Shown: in pieces, positions 33,240-44,544 of the stretch | How positions within the stretch are numbered: position 1 is the stretch's first letter | Layout of the letters: every line of letters begins with the position of its first letter | Source of the DNA: JASLEW01 sp963732005 | Lineage (GTDB): Bacteria > Acidobacteriota > Thermoanaerobaculia > Multivoradales > UBA5704 | Length of the DNA stretch: 64,000 nt | NCBI GenBank assembly: GCA_963732005.1 | Contig: CAVSXT010000004.1 | Span: 1,302,001-1,366,000 of the forward strand | Direction: 5' to 3' | Translations under genes and position numbers: made by a program | The notes under the pieces: model-generated | What the model was told of the DNA's origin: nothing | Database searches by the model: none | What the model saw: only the letters and a program-made list of their open reading frames with translations

Positions 33240-36200
33240 GCCTGTCGACGCCGTTCATCGAGCGGCCGATCGCCACCACCCTGCTGACCGTGGCGGTGGC
33301 GCTGGCGGGCGGCATCGCCTACCAGTTCCTGCCGGTGTCGCCGCTGCCGCAGGTGGATTTCCCGACCATCAACGTCAGCTCGAACCTGCCCGGCGCCAGC
33401 CCGGAGACCATGGCCTCCTCGGTGGCGACGCCGCTCGAGCGCCAGTTCGGGCGCATCGCCGGCATCACCGAGATGACCTCCTCGAGCTCGCTCGGCTCGA
33501 CCAACGTCACCCTGCAGTTCGACCTCAGCCGCAACATCGACGGCGCCGGCCGCGACGTGCAGGCGGCGATCAACGCGGCGCGCGGCCAGCTGCCCGCCAA
33601 CCTGCCGAGCAACCCTTACTACCGCAAGGTGAACCCGGCGGACGCGCCGATCCTGCTGATGGCGCTCACCTCCAACCTCGTGGACCGCGGCAGGATCTAC
33701 GACCTGGCGTCGTCGATCCTGCAGCAGAAGCTGTCCCAGGTCCCCGGCGTCGGCCAGGTGATCGTCGGCGGCGGCGCGCTGCCGGCGGTGCGGGTGGAGG
33801 TCAACCCGACGGCGCTCAACGCCAACGGGCTGAGCCTGGAAGACGTCCGCACCGTGCTCGGCAGCGCCAACGCCAACAATCCCAAGGGCGAGCTCGGCGA
33901 CATCCGCCACACCTGGGCGCTGTCCGCCTCCGACCAGCTGCTGAAGGCCGCCGAGTACCGCCCGCAGGTGGTCAGCTACAACCGCGCCAACGGCGCCGCC
34001 GTGCGCCTCGCCGATATCGCCGAGGTCACCGACTCGGTGGAGGACATCCGCACCGGCGGCCTCACCAACGGCAGGCCGGCGGTGATCATCATCATCTTCC
34101 GCCAGCCGGGCGCCAACATCATCAAGACCGTCGACGCCGTCCGCGCCATCATCCCGCAGCTCGAGGCGTCGGTGCCGCCGACCATCGATCTGCAAGTCAT
34201 CATCGACTCCACCCGCACCATCCGCTCCTCGGTGCGCGACGTCGAGATCACCCTGGTGATCTCGATCCTGCTGGTGATCGGCGTCGTGTTCGTGTTCCTG
34301 CGCAGCGTCCGCGCCACCCTGATCCCCAGCGTCGCGGTGCCGGTGTCGCTGATCGGCACCTTCGGGGTCATGTACCTGTTCGGCTACGCCATCGACAACC
34401 TGTCGCTGATGGCGCTGACCATCGCCACCGGTTTCGTCGTCGACGACGCCATCGTGGTGATCGAGAACATCACCCGCCATCTCGAGGAGGGCATGGAGCC
34501 TTACGAGGCGGCGCTGCTCGGCGCCAAGGAGATCGGCTTCACCGTCATGTCGATCAGCATCTCGCTGGTGGCGGTGTTCATCCCCATCCTGCTGATGGGC
34601 GGCATCGTCGGGCGGCTGTTCCGCGAGTTCGCGGTCACCCTGTCGGTGGCCATCGCCGTGTCGCTGCTGGTCTCGCTCACCACCACGCCGATGATGTGCG
34701 CGCGGCTGCTCAAGGCGCAGGGCGACGAACGGCACGGCCGCCTCTACAACGCCAGCGAGTCGGCCTTCAACGCCATCCTGCGCGGCTACCGCGGCTCGCT
34801 CTCCTGGGTGCTGCGGCACCAGCCGCTGACGCTGCTGGTCACCATGATCACCATGGCCGCCACGGTCTACCTCTACGTGGTGATCCCGAAGGGCTTCTTC
34901 CCACAGCAAGACACCGGCCGCATGAACGGCTCCATCCAGGCCGACCAGGACACCTCCTTCCAGGCGATGCAGCGGCGGATGGCGACCCTGGCAGCGATCG
35001 TCGGCAAGGACCCGGCGGTGGAATCGACCACCGCCTTCATCGGCGGCCAGGCGGTCAACACCGGCCGGGTGTTCGTCGGCCTCAAGGCCAAGGGCGAGCG
35101 CGGCAAGGGCGACCCCACCGCCGATCAGGTCATCGGCCGCCTGCGCCCGAAGCTGTCGCACGTGCCCGGCGTCAGCCTGTTCCTGCAGCCGATCCAGGAC
35201 CTGCGGGTGGGCGGCAGGGTCAGCGGCGCCCAGTACCAGTACACGTTGCAGGGCGACAACACCGACGAGCTGCTGCGCTGGGCGCCCAAGGTGCTGCAAC
35301 GCCTGCGGCAGATCCCGATCCTGACCGACGTCAACACCGACCAGCAGAACAAGGGGCTGGAGGCGACGCTGGCCATCGACCGGGTCACCGCGTCGCGCCT
35401 CGGCATCACGCCGCTGGTGATCGACAACACGCTCTACGACGCCTTCGGGCAGCGCCAGGTCTCGACGATGTACCAGCCGCTCAACCAGTACCACGTGGTG
35501 ATGGAGGTGGCGCCCCAGTACTGGCAGAACCCGGACGGCCTGAAATACATCTACGCCAAGGCGACCAACCCGGCCAGCGCCAACTTCGGCAATCTCGTGC
35601 CGCTCAGCGCCTTCACCCGATACCAGGCGTCGACCGCGCCGTTGACCATCAATCACTCGGCGCAGTTCCCGTCGGTCACCCTGTCGTTCAACCTGCCGCC
35701 CGGCGTGGCGCTGGGCACCGCGGTCACCACCATCGAGAAGGCCGAGCGGCAGATGGGCCTGCCGTCCGACATCCACGGCAACTTCCAGGGCACGGCGCAG
35801 GCGTTCCAGGCGTCGCTGGCCAATGAGCCGCTGCTGATCGCCGCCGCGCTGTTCGCCGTCTACATCGTGCTCGGCGTGCTGTACGAGAGCTACATCCACC
35901 CGGTGACCATCCTCTCGACGCTGCCTTCGGCCGGCGTCGGCGCGCTGCTGGCGCTGCTGCTCACCCGCACCGAGCTTTCGGTCATCGCGCTGATCGGCAT
36001 CATCCTGCTGATCGGCATCGTCAAGAAAAACGCCATCCTGATGATCGATTTCGCCATCGAGGTGGAGCGCAGCGAGGGCAAGTCGCCGGAGGAGTCCATC
36101 TTCCAGGCCTGCATGCTGCGCTTCCGCCCGATCACCATGACCACCATGGCGGCGATGCTGGGCGGGCTGCCGCTGGCGATCGGCCTCGGCACCGGCTCGG

Positions 36201-36400
36201 AGCTGCGCCGCCCGCTGGGCATCGCCATCGTCGGCGGCCTGCTGTTCAGCCAGGCCCTGACGCTGTACACGACGCCGGTGGTCTACCTCTATTTCGACCG
36301 GTTGCAGATCTGGTGGCAACGGGTGCGCGGCCGCCGGCAGCACCGGCTCCACCGGCCCCAGACACCGCGTCCGGCGGCGCCGGCAGGCCAGGAGGCTTGA
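33236..36400 (+). CDS. mdtC: RND multidrug efflux transporter (MdtC-like)
   Basis: A 1,054-residue second RND pump subunit. The relay residues are Asp403-Asp404 (VVDDAIVVIENI) and Lys931 (IVKKNAILMIDF). The N-terminal FIERPIATTLLTVAVALAGG and the overall loops match MdtC-type transporters. It is about as similar to its neighbour as MdtB is to MdtC, so a heterotrimeric pump is likely. The start at 33236 is the third ATG of a triplicated 23-bp repeat, so it is coupled to mdtB through two micro-ORFs. It is followed after 7 bases by the outer-membrane factor gene. Confidence 0.93.
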   Translation: MSLSTPFIERPIATTLLTVAVALAGGIAYQFLPVSPLPQVDFPTINVSSNLPGASPETMASSVATPLERQFGRIAGITEMTSSSSLGSTNVTLQFDLSRNIDGAGRDVQAAINAARGQLPANLPSNPYYRKVNPADAPILLMALTSNLVDRGRIYDLASSILQQKLSQVPGVGQVIVGGGALPAVRVEVNPTALNANGLSLEDVRTVLGSANANNPKGELGDIRHTWALSASDQLLKAAEYRPQVVSYNRANGAAVRLADIAEVTDSVEDIRTGGLTNGRPAVIIIIFRQPGANIIKTVDAVRAIIPQLEASVPPTIDLQVIIDSTRTIRSSVRDVEITLVISILLVIGVVFVFLRSVRATLIPSVAVPVSLIGTFGVMYLFGYAIDNLSLMALTIATGFVVDDAIVVIENITRHLEEGMEPYEAALLGAKEIGFTVMSISISLVAVFIPILLMGGIVGRLFREFAVTLSVAIAVSLLVSLTTTPMMCARLLKAQGDERHGRLYNASESAFNAILRGYRGSLSWVLRHQPLTLLVTMITMAATVYLYVVIPKGFFPQQDTGRMNGSIQADQDTSFQAMQRRMATLAAIVGKDPAVESTTAFIGGQAVNTGRVFVGLKAKGERGKGDPTADQVIGRLRPKLSHVPGVSLFLQPIQDLRVGGRVSGAQYQYTLQGDNTDELLRWAPKVLQRLRQIPILTDVNTDQQNKGLEATLAIDRVTASRLGITPLVIDNTLYDAFGQRQVSTMYQPLNQYHVVMEVAPQYWQNPDGLKYIYAKATNPASANFGNLVPLSAFTRYQASTAPLTINHSAQFPSVTLSFNLPPGVALGTAVTTIEKAERQMGLPSDIHGNFQGTAQAFQASLANEPLLIAAALFAVYIVLGVLYESYIHPVTILSTLPSAGVGALLALLLTRTELSVIALIGIILLIGIVKKNAILMIDFAIEVERSEGKSPEESIFQACMLRFRPITMTTMAAMLGGLPLAIGLGTGSELRRPLGIAIVGGLLFSQALTLYTTPVVYLYFDRLQIWWQRVRGRRQHRLHRPQTPRPAAPAGQEA

Positions 36401-36407
36401 GTCGCTC

Positions 36408-37997
36408 ATGAGATCGAATCGTGCAAGGGGGGCGGGGGCGGACCGCCGGCGCGGCCGCGGCGCGCTCGGCGCCACCGTCGCTGGTTGCGGGATCGCGGTG
36501 CTGCTGGCGGGGTCGGGGTGCATGGTGGGGCCGGATTACCGCCGGCCGCCGACGACGGCACCGGCCGCGTTCAAGGAGCCGCCGCCGCCCAACTGGAAGA
36601 CCGCGACGCCGGGCGACCAGCTGCCGCGCGGCAGGTGGTGGGAGCTGTTCGGCGATCCGCAGCTCAACGCCCTCGAGGAGCAGGTGTCCGTCTCCAACCA
36701 GTCGATCGCGCAGGCCGAGGCGCAGTTCCGGGCGGCGCGGGCGGCGGCGGGGGTGGCGCGGGCCAACCTCTTCCCGACGGTGACCGCGGCGCCCTCGGCG
36801 AGCCGCTCGCGCAGCAACACCGGCCGCACCGGCGCGACGGTGGTGCCCGGCGCCACCGCCGGCGGCACCGGCACGACCGGCGGCACCGGGGCGACCGCCG
36901 CGCCGGCCGCGGCGGCGGCGACCAGCGGCACGGTGAGCGTCTTCGAGGTGCCGATCGACGTCTCCTACGAGGTTGACCTGTGGGGGCGGATCCGCCGGCA
37001 GGTCGAATCCAGCGTCGCCACCGCGCAGGCCAGCGCCGGCGACCTCGAGACGATGCGCCTCAGCATGCAGGCCGAGCTGGCGGTCGACTACTTCCAGCTG
37101 CATGGCCTGGACGCGGAGCGCCAGCTGCTGACCACCACCGCCGGCGCCTACCAGAAGGCGCTGGACCTGACCACCAACCGCTACAACCAGGGCATCGCCT
37201 CGGGCGTGGACGTGGCGCAGGCGCAGACCCAGCTCGAGACCACGCGCGCGCAGGCGATCGACCTCGACGTGCAGCGGACGCAGCTCGAGCACGCCATCGC
37301 CGTGCTCATCGGCAAGCCACCCGCCGAGCTGACCATCTCCGCCGCGCCGATCGCCGTCAAGCCGCCGGTGGTGCCGGTGGCGCTACCCTCAGAGCTGCTC
37401 GAGCGGCGCCCCGACATCGCCGCCAACGAGCGCCGGATGGCGGCGGCCAACGCCCAGGTCGGCGTGGCCGTGGCGGCGTACTATCCGACGCTGTCGCTCT
37501 CCGGCGCGGCCGGTTTCGAGAGCACCGCGCTCTCGACCCTTTTCGACTGGCCCAGCCGCTTCTGGTCGCTCGGCGCCTCGGCGGTGCAGACGCTGTTCAA
37601 CGGCGGCGGGCTGCATGCCGCGACCGAGCAGGCCAAGGCCAACTACGACGCCGCGGTGGCGGCCTACCGGCAAAACGTGCTGACCGCCTTCCAGGACGTC
37701 GAGGACAACCTCTCGGCGCTGCGGGTGCTGGACGCCGAGGCGACCCAGGAGGCCGTGGCGGTCGCGGCCGCCGAGCGGTCGCTGGCGCTTTCGAACTACC
37801 GCTACCAGGGAGGCATCACCACCTACCTCGAGGTGATCACCGCACAGGCCGCGGCGCTGGCCGACGAGGTCACGGCGGTGAACATCCAGACCCGGCGCAT
37901 GACCGCCGCGGTCAACCTGGTCAAGGCGGTGGGCGGCGGCTGGAGCGACGCCGACCTGCCGTCGGGCGCCGCCATTCTGTTCCCCGGCAAGCGCTGA
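36408..37997 (+). CDS. NodT/TolC-family outer-membrane factor lipoprotein
   Basis: The 529-residue outer-membrane channel completes the tripartite pump. It has a lipobox LAGSGC (Cys near 38) followed by MVGPDYRRPPT, the standard NodT/OprM start. The two homologous helical/beta halves show W-ELFGDPQLNALEEQ, YEVDLWGRIRRQVESS, LAVDYFQLHGLDAE and, in the second half, RRPDIAANERRMAAANAQVGVA. A Gly/Thr/Ala-rich insert (about 137-170) lies in a surface loop. The order adaptor, pump, pump, outer factor makes a self-contained export operon (28503-37997), likely for hydrophobic drugs or bile-salt-like compounds; no local regulator is evident. Confidence 0.92.
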   Translation: MRSNRARGAGADRRRGRGALGATVAGCGIAVLLAGSGCMVGPDYRRPPTTAPAAFKEPPPPNWKTATPGDQLPRGRWWELFGDPQLNALEEQVSVSNQSIAQAEAQFRAARAAAGVARANLFPTVTAAPSASRSRSNTGRTGATVVPGATAGGTGTTGGTGATAAPAAAAATSGTVSVFEVPIDVSYEVDLWGRIRRQVESSVATAQASAGDLETMRLSMQAELAVDYFQLHGLDAERQLLTTTAGAYQKALDLTTNRYNQGIASGVDVAQAQTQLETTRAQAIDLDVQRTQLEHAIAVLIGKPPAELTISAAPIAVKPPVVPVALPSELLERRPDIAANERRMAAANAQVGVAVAAYYPTLSLSGAAGFESTALSTLFDWPSRFWSLGASAVQTLFNGGGLHAATEQAKANYDAAVAAYRQNVLTAFQDVEDNLSALRVLDAEATQEAVAVAAAERSLALSNYRYQGGITTYLEVITAQAAALADEVTAVNIQTRRMTAAVNLVKAVGGGWSDADLPSGAAILFPGKR

Positions 37998-38030
37998 GGG
38001 CGGCGGATCACCTCCGCTGCCCCTGCTCCC

Positions 38031-39155
38031 CTACCCGGTCGCCGCCACCGCCGGCGCCGGCGCCGCCGCGCGCTTGGCCAGCGGCTGGATGACGGTTTCG
38101 GCGAACCGCTCCATCTCTTCGAGCTGCGGGCTGAACTGCAGCAGCAGCAGGTCCACGCCGGCGTCCTCGAAGCGGACGATCTGCTCCTGCACCTGCTCCG
38201 GGGTGCCGACCAGGCCGCAGCGCAGACCGCGGTTCGACACCGAGTAGTCGGCGATCGAGAGCTGCTGCTCGAGCTGGGTGCCGGCGAGCCACTGCTGGAA
38301 GTTGGCGAAGCCGGCGGCGCTCTGCTGCACGTCGGTGATGCGCGCCAGCTCGGCCTTGGCCGCGGCCTCGGAGTCGCGCACCACGGCGTAGCCGGCGACT
38401 CCGAAGCGCAGCCGCGGCAGGCCATGGCGGGCGCGGCGCGCCGACATGTCGGCGACCTTGGCGGCGATCCGTTCGGGGGGATCGCCGTGCATCAGATAGG
38501 CGTCGCAGCGGCCGGCGATGAGCTCCTTGGCCGCCTCGGACTCGCCGCCGGCGTAGAGCACCGGGCGAGGGCGCGACGGCCGCGCCAGGGGCTTCGGCCG
38601 CAGCACGTTGTCGGCGACCCGGTAGAAGCGGCCGGCGTAGGAGAAGTGATCGCGCGACCAGACGCCGTCGAGCACCTCCAGCCACTCGGCGGTGCGGGCG
38701 TAGCGGTCGTCGTGCTGCTCGAACTCGACGCCGTACATCCTCGCCTCGTCCGCCCACCACGAGGAGACGACGTTGAGCGACAACCGGCCGCCGCTGATGT
38801 GGTCGATGTTGGCCGCCTGCTTGGCGAGCAGGGCCGGCAGGTGAAAGGTCGGCCGGACGGCGACCATCAGCTCGAGCTCGGTGGTCACCGCGGCCAGCGC
38901 CGCCGCGGTCGACCAGGCGTCCAGGGCGGGGGCCTCGACCCCCTTGATGTCGTTGAGGTTGAGCTCGGCGAGCAGCGTCACGTCGAAGCCGATCCGCTCG
39001 CTGCGGCGGGCGAGGCGGCTGACGTAGTCCCAGCTCGCCGCCATGCCCTCGTCGGCGACGTTGCGCAGCCAGCCGCCGAAGACCGGCAGCCAGTAGCCGA
39101 AGCGCATCCCGGGCGCCGGCGTCGCGGCAGGGGCGGTGGAGCGATCAACTGGCAT
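38031..39155 (-). CDS. LLM-class flavin-dependent monooxygenase (SsuD/SfnG-like)
   Basis: A 374-residue bacterial luciferase-like FMNH2-dependent monooxygenase. The TIM-barrel signatures are present: FGYWLPVFGGW, FDVTLLAELNLND, VAVRPTFHLPALLAKQAANIDHISGGRLSLNVVSSWW and PVLYAGGESEAAKELIAGRCDAYL. The NVVSSWW and GGES motifs resemble alkanesulfonate (SsuD) and dimethylsulfone (SfnG) monooxygenases, so C-S bond cleavage for sulfur supply is a fair guess. The start overlaps the end of the upstream ATP-grasp gene by 11 bp, an unusual partner for this enzyme class. Confidence 0.88.
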   Translation of the reverse strand: MPVDRSTAPAATPAPGMRFGYWLPVFGGWLRNVADEGMAASWDYVSRLARRSERIGFDVTLLAELNLNDIKGVEAPALDAWSTAAALAAVTTELELMVAVRPTFHLPALLAKQAANIDHISGGRLSLNVVSSWWADEARMYGVEFEQHDDRYARTAEWLEVLDGVWSRDHFSYAGRFYRVADNVLRPKPLARPSRPRPVLYAGGESEAAKELIAGRCDAYLMHGDPPERIAAKVADMSARRARHGLPRLRFGVAGYAVVRDSEAAAKAELARITDVQQSAAGFANFQQWLAGTQLEQQLSIADYSVSNRGLRCGLVGTPEQVQEQIVRFEDAGVDLLLLQFSPQLEEMERFAETVIQPLAKRAAAPAPAVAATG

Positions 39156-40170
39156 GGCGCACCTCCTCCTCGAGATAGTCGGCCAGCGGCACGAACGGGT
39201 CGAAGCCGACGACGCGCGGCCCGTCGCTGACGAAGTTGGAGAGCGCGTTGACGTCGTAGAAGTAGAGCTGGCCGTCGCGGTCGTCGATCAGGTACTCGAT
39301 GCCGCCGACGTCGATGCCCGCCTGGCGCATGACCCGCTCGGCGTCGGCGACGATCGCCGGCGCCGGGGTGAAGCCTTCGACGCGCAGCCCGGCCTTCGGC
39401 GCCTCGACCGCGCAGGCGCCGCCCAGCTCGACGCCGCCGGTCGTCCTGCAGATGTCGGCCGGGCAGAGGTCGAAGGTCTCGCCGGTCAGGAAGACCTTGA
39501 TGCCGTAGAGGAAGCGCCCCCCGACCACCTCGAGGCGGGTGATGTGGCCGCCGCGCGCCGGGATGAACTCCTGCACCAACGCAACGTGATCGAGGCCGAG
39601 GTCGATCGTCCCCGCCGCCACCGCGGCCGCCAGCTCGGCGGGCGAGTCATAGCGGGTCACCCCGGCGCCGCTGCCGCCGACGTTGGGCTTGACCACCACC
39701 GGGAAGCGCAGCCCCGCCGCCGCCGCCGCGGCCTGGGCAGGATGATGGAAGACGCGCGCTGCGGGCGCCGGCAGGCCGAGCGACCGCAGCAGTGACAGCT
39801 GCAGCGCCTTGGAGGTCTCGTGGCGGAACGCCTTGACGCCGTTGACGACGCGCTTGCCGGCCAGCTCGAGGCCGGCGAGGTAATGCAGGGTGTAGAAGAT
39901 CTCGGCATGGCTCCGCCGGTAGGCCGACGGGCTCATGCGGTTGAACAGCACCGGGAAGCGCCGGTCGGCGGCGAGCTCTCCCGGGTCGTAGAAGTGCGTT
40001 GCGGGATCCACCCTGAGATAGGGCGTGCCGCGCCGGTCCAGCTCGGCGAACAGGCGCTCGAACCAGACCGGATGCTCGTAGTAGACGGCGAGCGGCCCCG
40101 GGCGCACGGCGACGGGGGAGGCTTCTGGTACGGCAGGGGCGGCGGGTTCAACCAGCTGGGGGGTGGGCAA
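39145..40170 (-). CDS. ATP-grasp ligase (RimK-like)
   Basis: A 341-residue ATP-grasp enzyme that would join a carboxylate to an amine or thiol using ATP. The N-terminal domain has LAVYYEHPVWFERLFAEL and NRMSPSAYRR. The ATP-grasp core shows FPVVVKPNVGGSGAGV, the hinge with LVQEFIPARGGHITRLEVV and the Mg site region YDVNALSNF. It resembles RimK/glutamate-ligase-type proteins, but the substrate is unknown. It leads a two-gene operon with an LLM flavin monooxygenase and is divergent from the permease-aminotransferase fusion. The three may form one pathway of amino-acid-derived metabolism. Confidence 0.85.
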   Translation of the reverse strand: MPTPQLVEPAAPAVPEASPVAVRPGPLAVYYEHPVWFERLFAELDRRGTPYLRVDPATHFYDPGELAADRRFPVLFNRMSPSAYRRSHAEIFYTLHYLAGLELAGKRVVNGVKAFRHETSKALQLSLLRSLGLPAPAARVFHHPAQAAAAAAGLRFPVVVKPNVGGSGAGVTRYDSPAELAAAVAAGTIDLGLDHVALVQEFIPARGGHITRLEVVGGRFLYGIKVFLTGETFDLCPADICRTTGGVELGGACAVEAPKAGLRVEGFTPAPAIVADAERVMRQAGIDVGGIEYLIDDRDGQLYFYDVNALSNFVSDGPRVVGFDPFVPLADYLEEEVRHAS

Positions 40171-40201
40171 AGGCGCCTCCGGAGCGGCAGTGGTCGATAT
40201 T

Positions 40202-40224
40202 GACTAGATTAATGGACTAGATTA
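40202..40224. promoter_or_regulatory. Direct-repeat operator candidate in divergent promoter
   Basis: GACTAGATTA occurs at 40202-40211 and again at 40215-40224, a 13-bp period in an AT-rich patch between the divergent ATP-grasp and permease-fusion genes. It is likely a shared regulatory region. Confidence 0.4.
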
Positions 40225-40294
40225 CTAGCCTGGTCACAATTACGAGGATAGCCCGAAATCGGGCCGGCCCGCAAGGTGCCGGCGGCGCCTGATC

Positions 40295-43021
<2,727 letters not shown>

Positions 43022-43026
43022 AAATC

Positions 43027-44007
43027 ACGGGTCGAGTGGCGCGGGGGAATCTCACCCCCGCGCTCTCACGGAACCGGACGTGAGGCTCTCGCCTCATCCG
43101 GCTCTTACGATCCGGCCTCCGGCAGCACCCCGAGTTCCCACAGCACGAACAGCATCGGGCTCCGCCGCGCGATGCGCCCCAGCCAGTGGGCTGAAGCACG
43201 CCGGCGGCGGCGCAGCCGTTTGTACTTCCGCCGTGCCCATGTGGCCAGCACCTCATTGAGGTGCTGGAGGACCCGAACGCACTGCGAGCGGTAAAACCGC
43301 CCCTAGTGGTTCATCCAGCCGCGTACTGATGGATTGACGAGTTGCGCCAGATCCTCCAGGGATTGGTGCCCGCCGCACCGCGGTTTGCCTTCACCCGCCG
43401 GTACGCTTCCCACACGAGTCGCTTCGGAATCTGGTAAGGCTTCGCCTCATGCATCGGTTCCTCCCATTACTGGTTGACCTCTGTCCTTGGCTGAATCGTC
43501 GGGCTCCTTTGCTCTGCCGGCATTACCCGGTTTCGTCGCTCCTACGAGCCCGTCCGCCCCCTCCGCCTCGCATCGGTACTCAACTCCTTGTGGGTCCACC
43601 ACTTGGAGGTCTCCCTTGGCATCGAGGCAGGAGGTTCCCACGTTCCGCATCGGAGCCTGCGCTGGCTCACGCCGTCTCTATGCCGGTCGCCGCTCGGGCA
43701 GTCAGCAGGCAATCCCCCGAACTTGGTCCCGGGCCATTGACCGGAGCCCGGTTTCGGCGACATCCCTGAACTTTCGACACCTCTTCAACGGTTCACTCCC
43801 GTTCGTCTTCTCAGCGCCTACCCTGAGCGGGTTGACACCCGCCCTTGGACCGGGACGCTCACCACGCCGGCCATTGGGCCGGAGCAGCTCCCGGTGGTTT
43901 GGACTCTGGCCCTGCAGCCCGAGTCCGGGGGGCCTGCCCCCATCTCTGGTGCAGCACGGCTGCTTCAGGTGGCCATCCGGCCTCCTTTCCGCGCCTTCTT
44001 GGCGCAC
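43027..44007 (-). mobile_element. Degenerate group II intron (IIC-like)
   Basis: On the minus strand the element starts with GTGCGCC (44007-44001), the group II 5' consensus. It ends with a domain V-like hairpin, GAGCGCGGGGG with CCCCCGCGCC (43065-43038), and an ACTCGACCC tail. A second typical hairpin (GAGCCGGATGAG with its partner, 43104-43071) follows the reverse transcriptase stop. It is only about 980 bp long instead of near 1.9 kb because most of the reverse transcriptase gene is deleted. The region 43455-44007 is intron RNA without genes. The 3' boundary is approximate and abuts the aminotransferase stop. Confidence 0.8.
43105..43454 (-). pseudogene. ltrA: Group II intron reverse transcriptase/maturase, internally deleted
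   Basis: The N-terminus MHEAKPYQIPKRLVWEAY and RRVKANRGAAG is that of the intron reverse transcriptase. It then jumps, in another frame, to the C-terminal maturase region (QSLEDLAQLVNPSVRGWMNH, a TAG in place of Tyr, GRFYRSQC, LNEVLATWARRKYKRLRRRR, HWLGRIARR, LFVLWELGV) and a TAA stop at 43105. The catalytic YADD part is gone. The deletion junction lies near 43365, where both parental sequences probably carried a similar SLED-coding stretch. It cannot be functional. Confidence 0.85.
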
Positions 44008-44011
44008 GGCC

Positions 44012-44039
44012 GACGGTTCAATTCCGCCCCTGGGCACCA
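44012..44039 (+). tRNA. tRNA 3' fragment (T-arm, acceptor strand, CCA)
   Basis: The sequence reads GACGG-TTCAATT-CCGCC, then CCTGGGC, A and CCA. That is a T-stem with one mismatch, the canonical TTCRANY T-loop, the acceptor 3' strand, the discriminator base and an encoded CCA. The 5' part of the gene is missing: the intron lies immediately upstream and the aminotransferase gene beyond it. Its identity cannot be told. It looks like an integration scar (attachment-site remnant) at the edge of the accessory region. Confidence 0.65.
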
Positions 44040-44507
44040 GTTAAATGTCACGATAAGCATAACTTAGGTGGATCATCAGGTTGGTCCCTGGACCGCCGAT
44101 TCTTGCCTGGGCTGTCGCTGGGCCGTGTCGGATCGAGTATCAACGGGACCAAAAGGCCGTTGAGTCCTAGCAGCGACTGCAGCAGTCATTGGCATTAGGT
44201 AGCGCGGCTGGGGCCAGGAAGGGGGCCTGATGGCAATGTGGCTGTGAGATCCACATCGGGGCAGGGGTAACATCGGGGTAGTTCGACATGGGGGGCGCTG
44301 GTCGAGAAGAGATCGAGCGGAGGCTGTCGTGAGCGGGAGGCCGGAGGTCGATCGCGGCCAGACCAGCCTCTGTTTCATGACAGCGGTCGGCAAACACGCC
44401 CTCGTCCTTCACCGCGCTAGGCGCCGCTCCAGCCGATCTCGCCGCCCTCCGAGCGGCGGCGGCCCCCGCAGGAGTTCCTGCGGACTTCGCTGGGGCCCAC
44501 CACCTGC
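44040..44507. other. Non-coding stretch at island edge
   Basis: About 470 bases with no gene that I can support. A minus-strand ORF (44167-44829) crosses it but overlaps the better-supported plus-strand gene and has no recognisable motif. Confidence 0.45.
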
Positions 44508-44538
44508 TTGACAAGATTACTGCGATTTGCAGTAGGAT
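44508..44538 (+). promoter_or_regulatory. Promoter with embedded operator
   Basis: A consensus TTGACA lies at 44508-44513 and TAGGAT at 44533-44538. Between and overlapping them is the inverted repeat TACTGC-GATTT-GCAGTA (44518-44534). The GTG at 44545 is about where transcription would begin, so the message may be leaderless. The RHH protein at the end of the cluster is a candidate repressor. Confidence 0.5.
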
Positions 44539-44544
44539 CGTCTC

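Noticed and set aside
32018..36523. Minus-strand open frame of 1,501 codons
   Set aside because: It is the antisense shadow of the two RND pump genes; it is His/Arg/Gln-rich, has no domain and covers well-supported plus-strand genes.
43447..43650. Minus-strand ORF ahead of the reverse transcriptase
   Set aside because: It is a by-product of the conserved intron RNA sequence upstream of the maturase start.
43702..44037. Minus-strand ORF in the intron 5' region
   Set aside because: It translates the group II intron RNA and the antisense of a tRNA end; it is not a protein gene.
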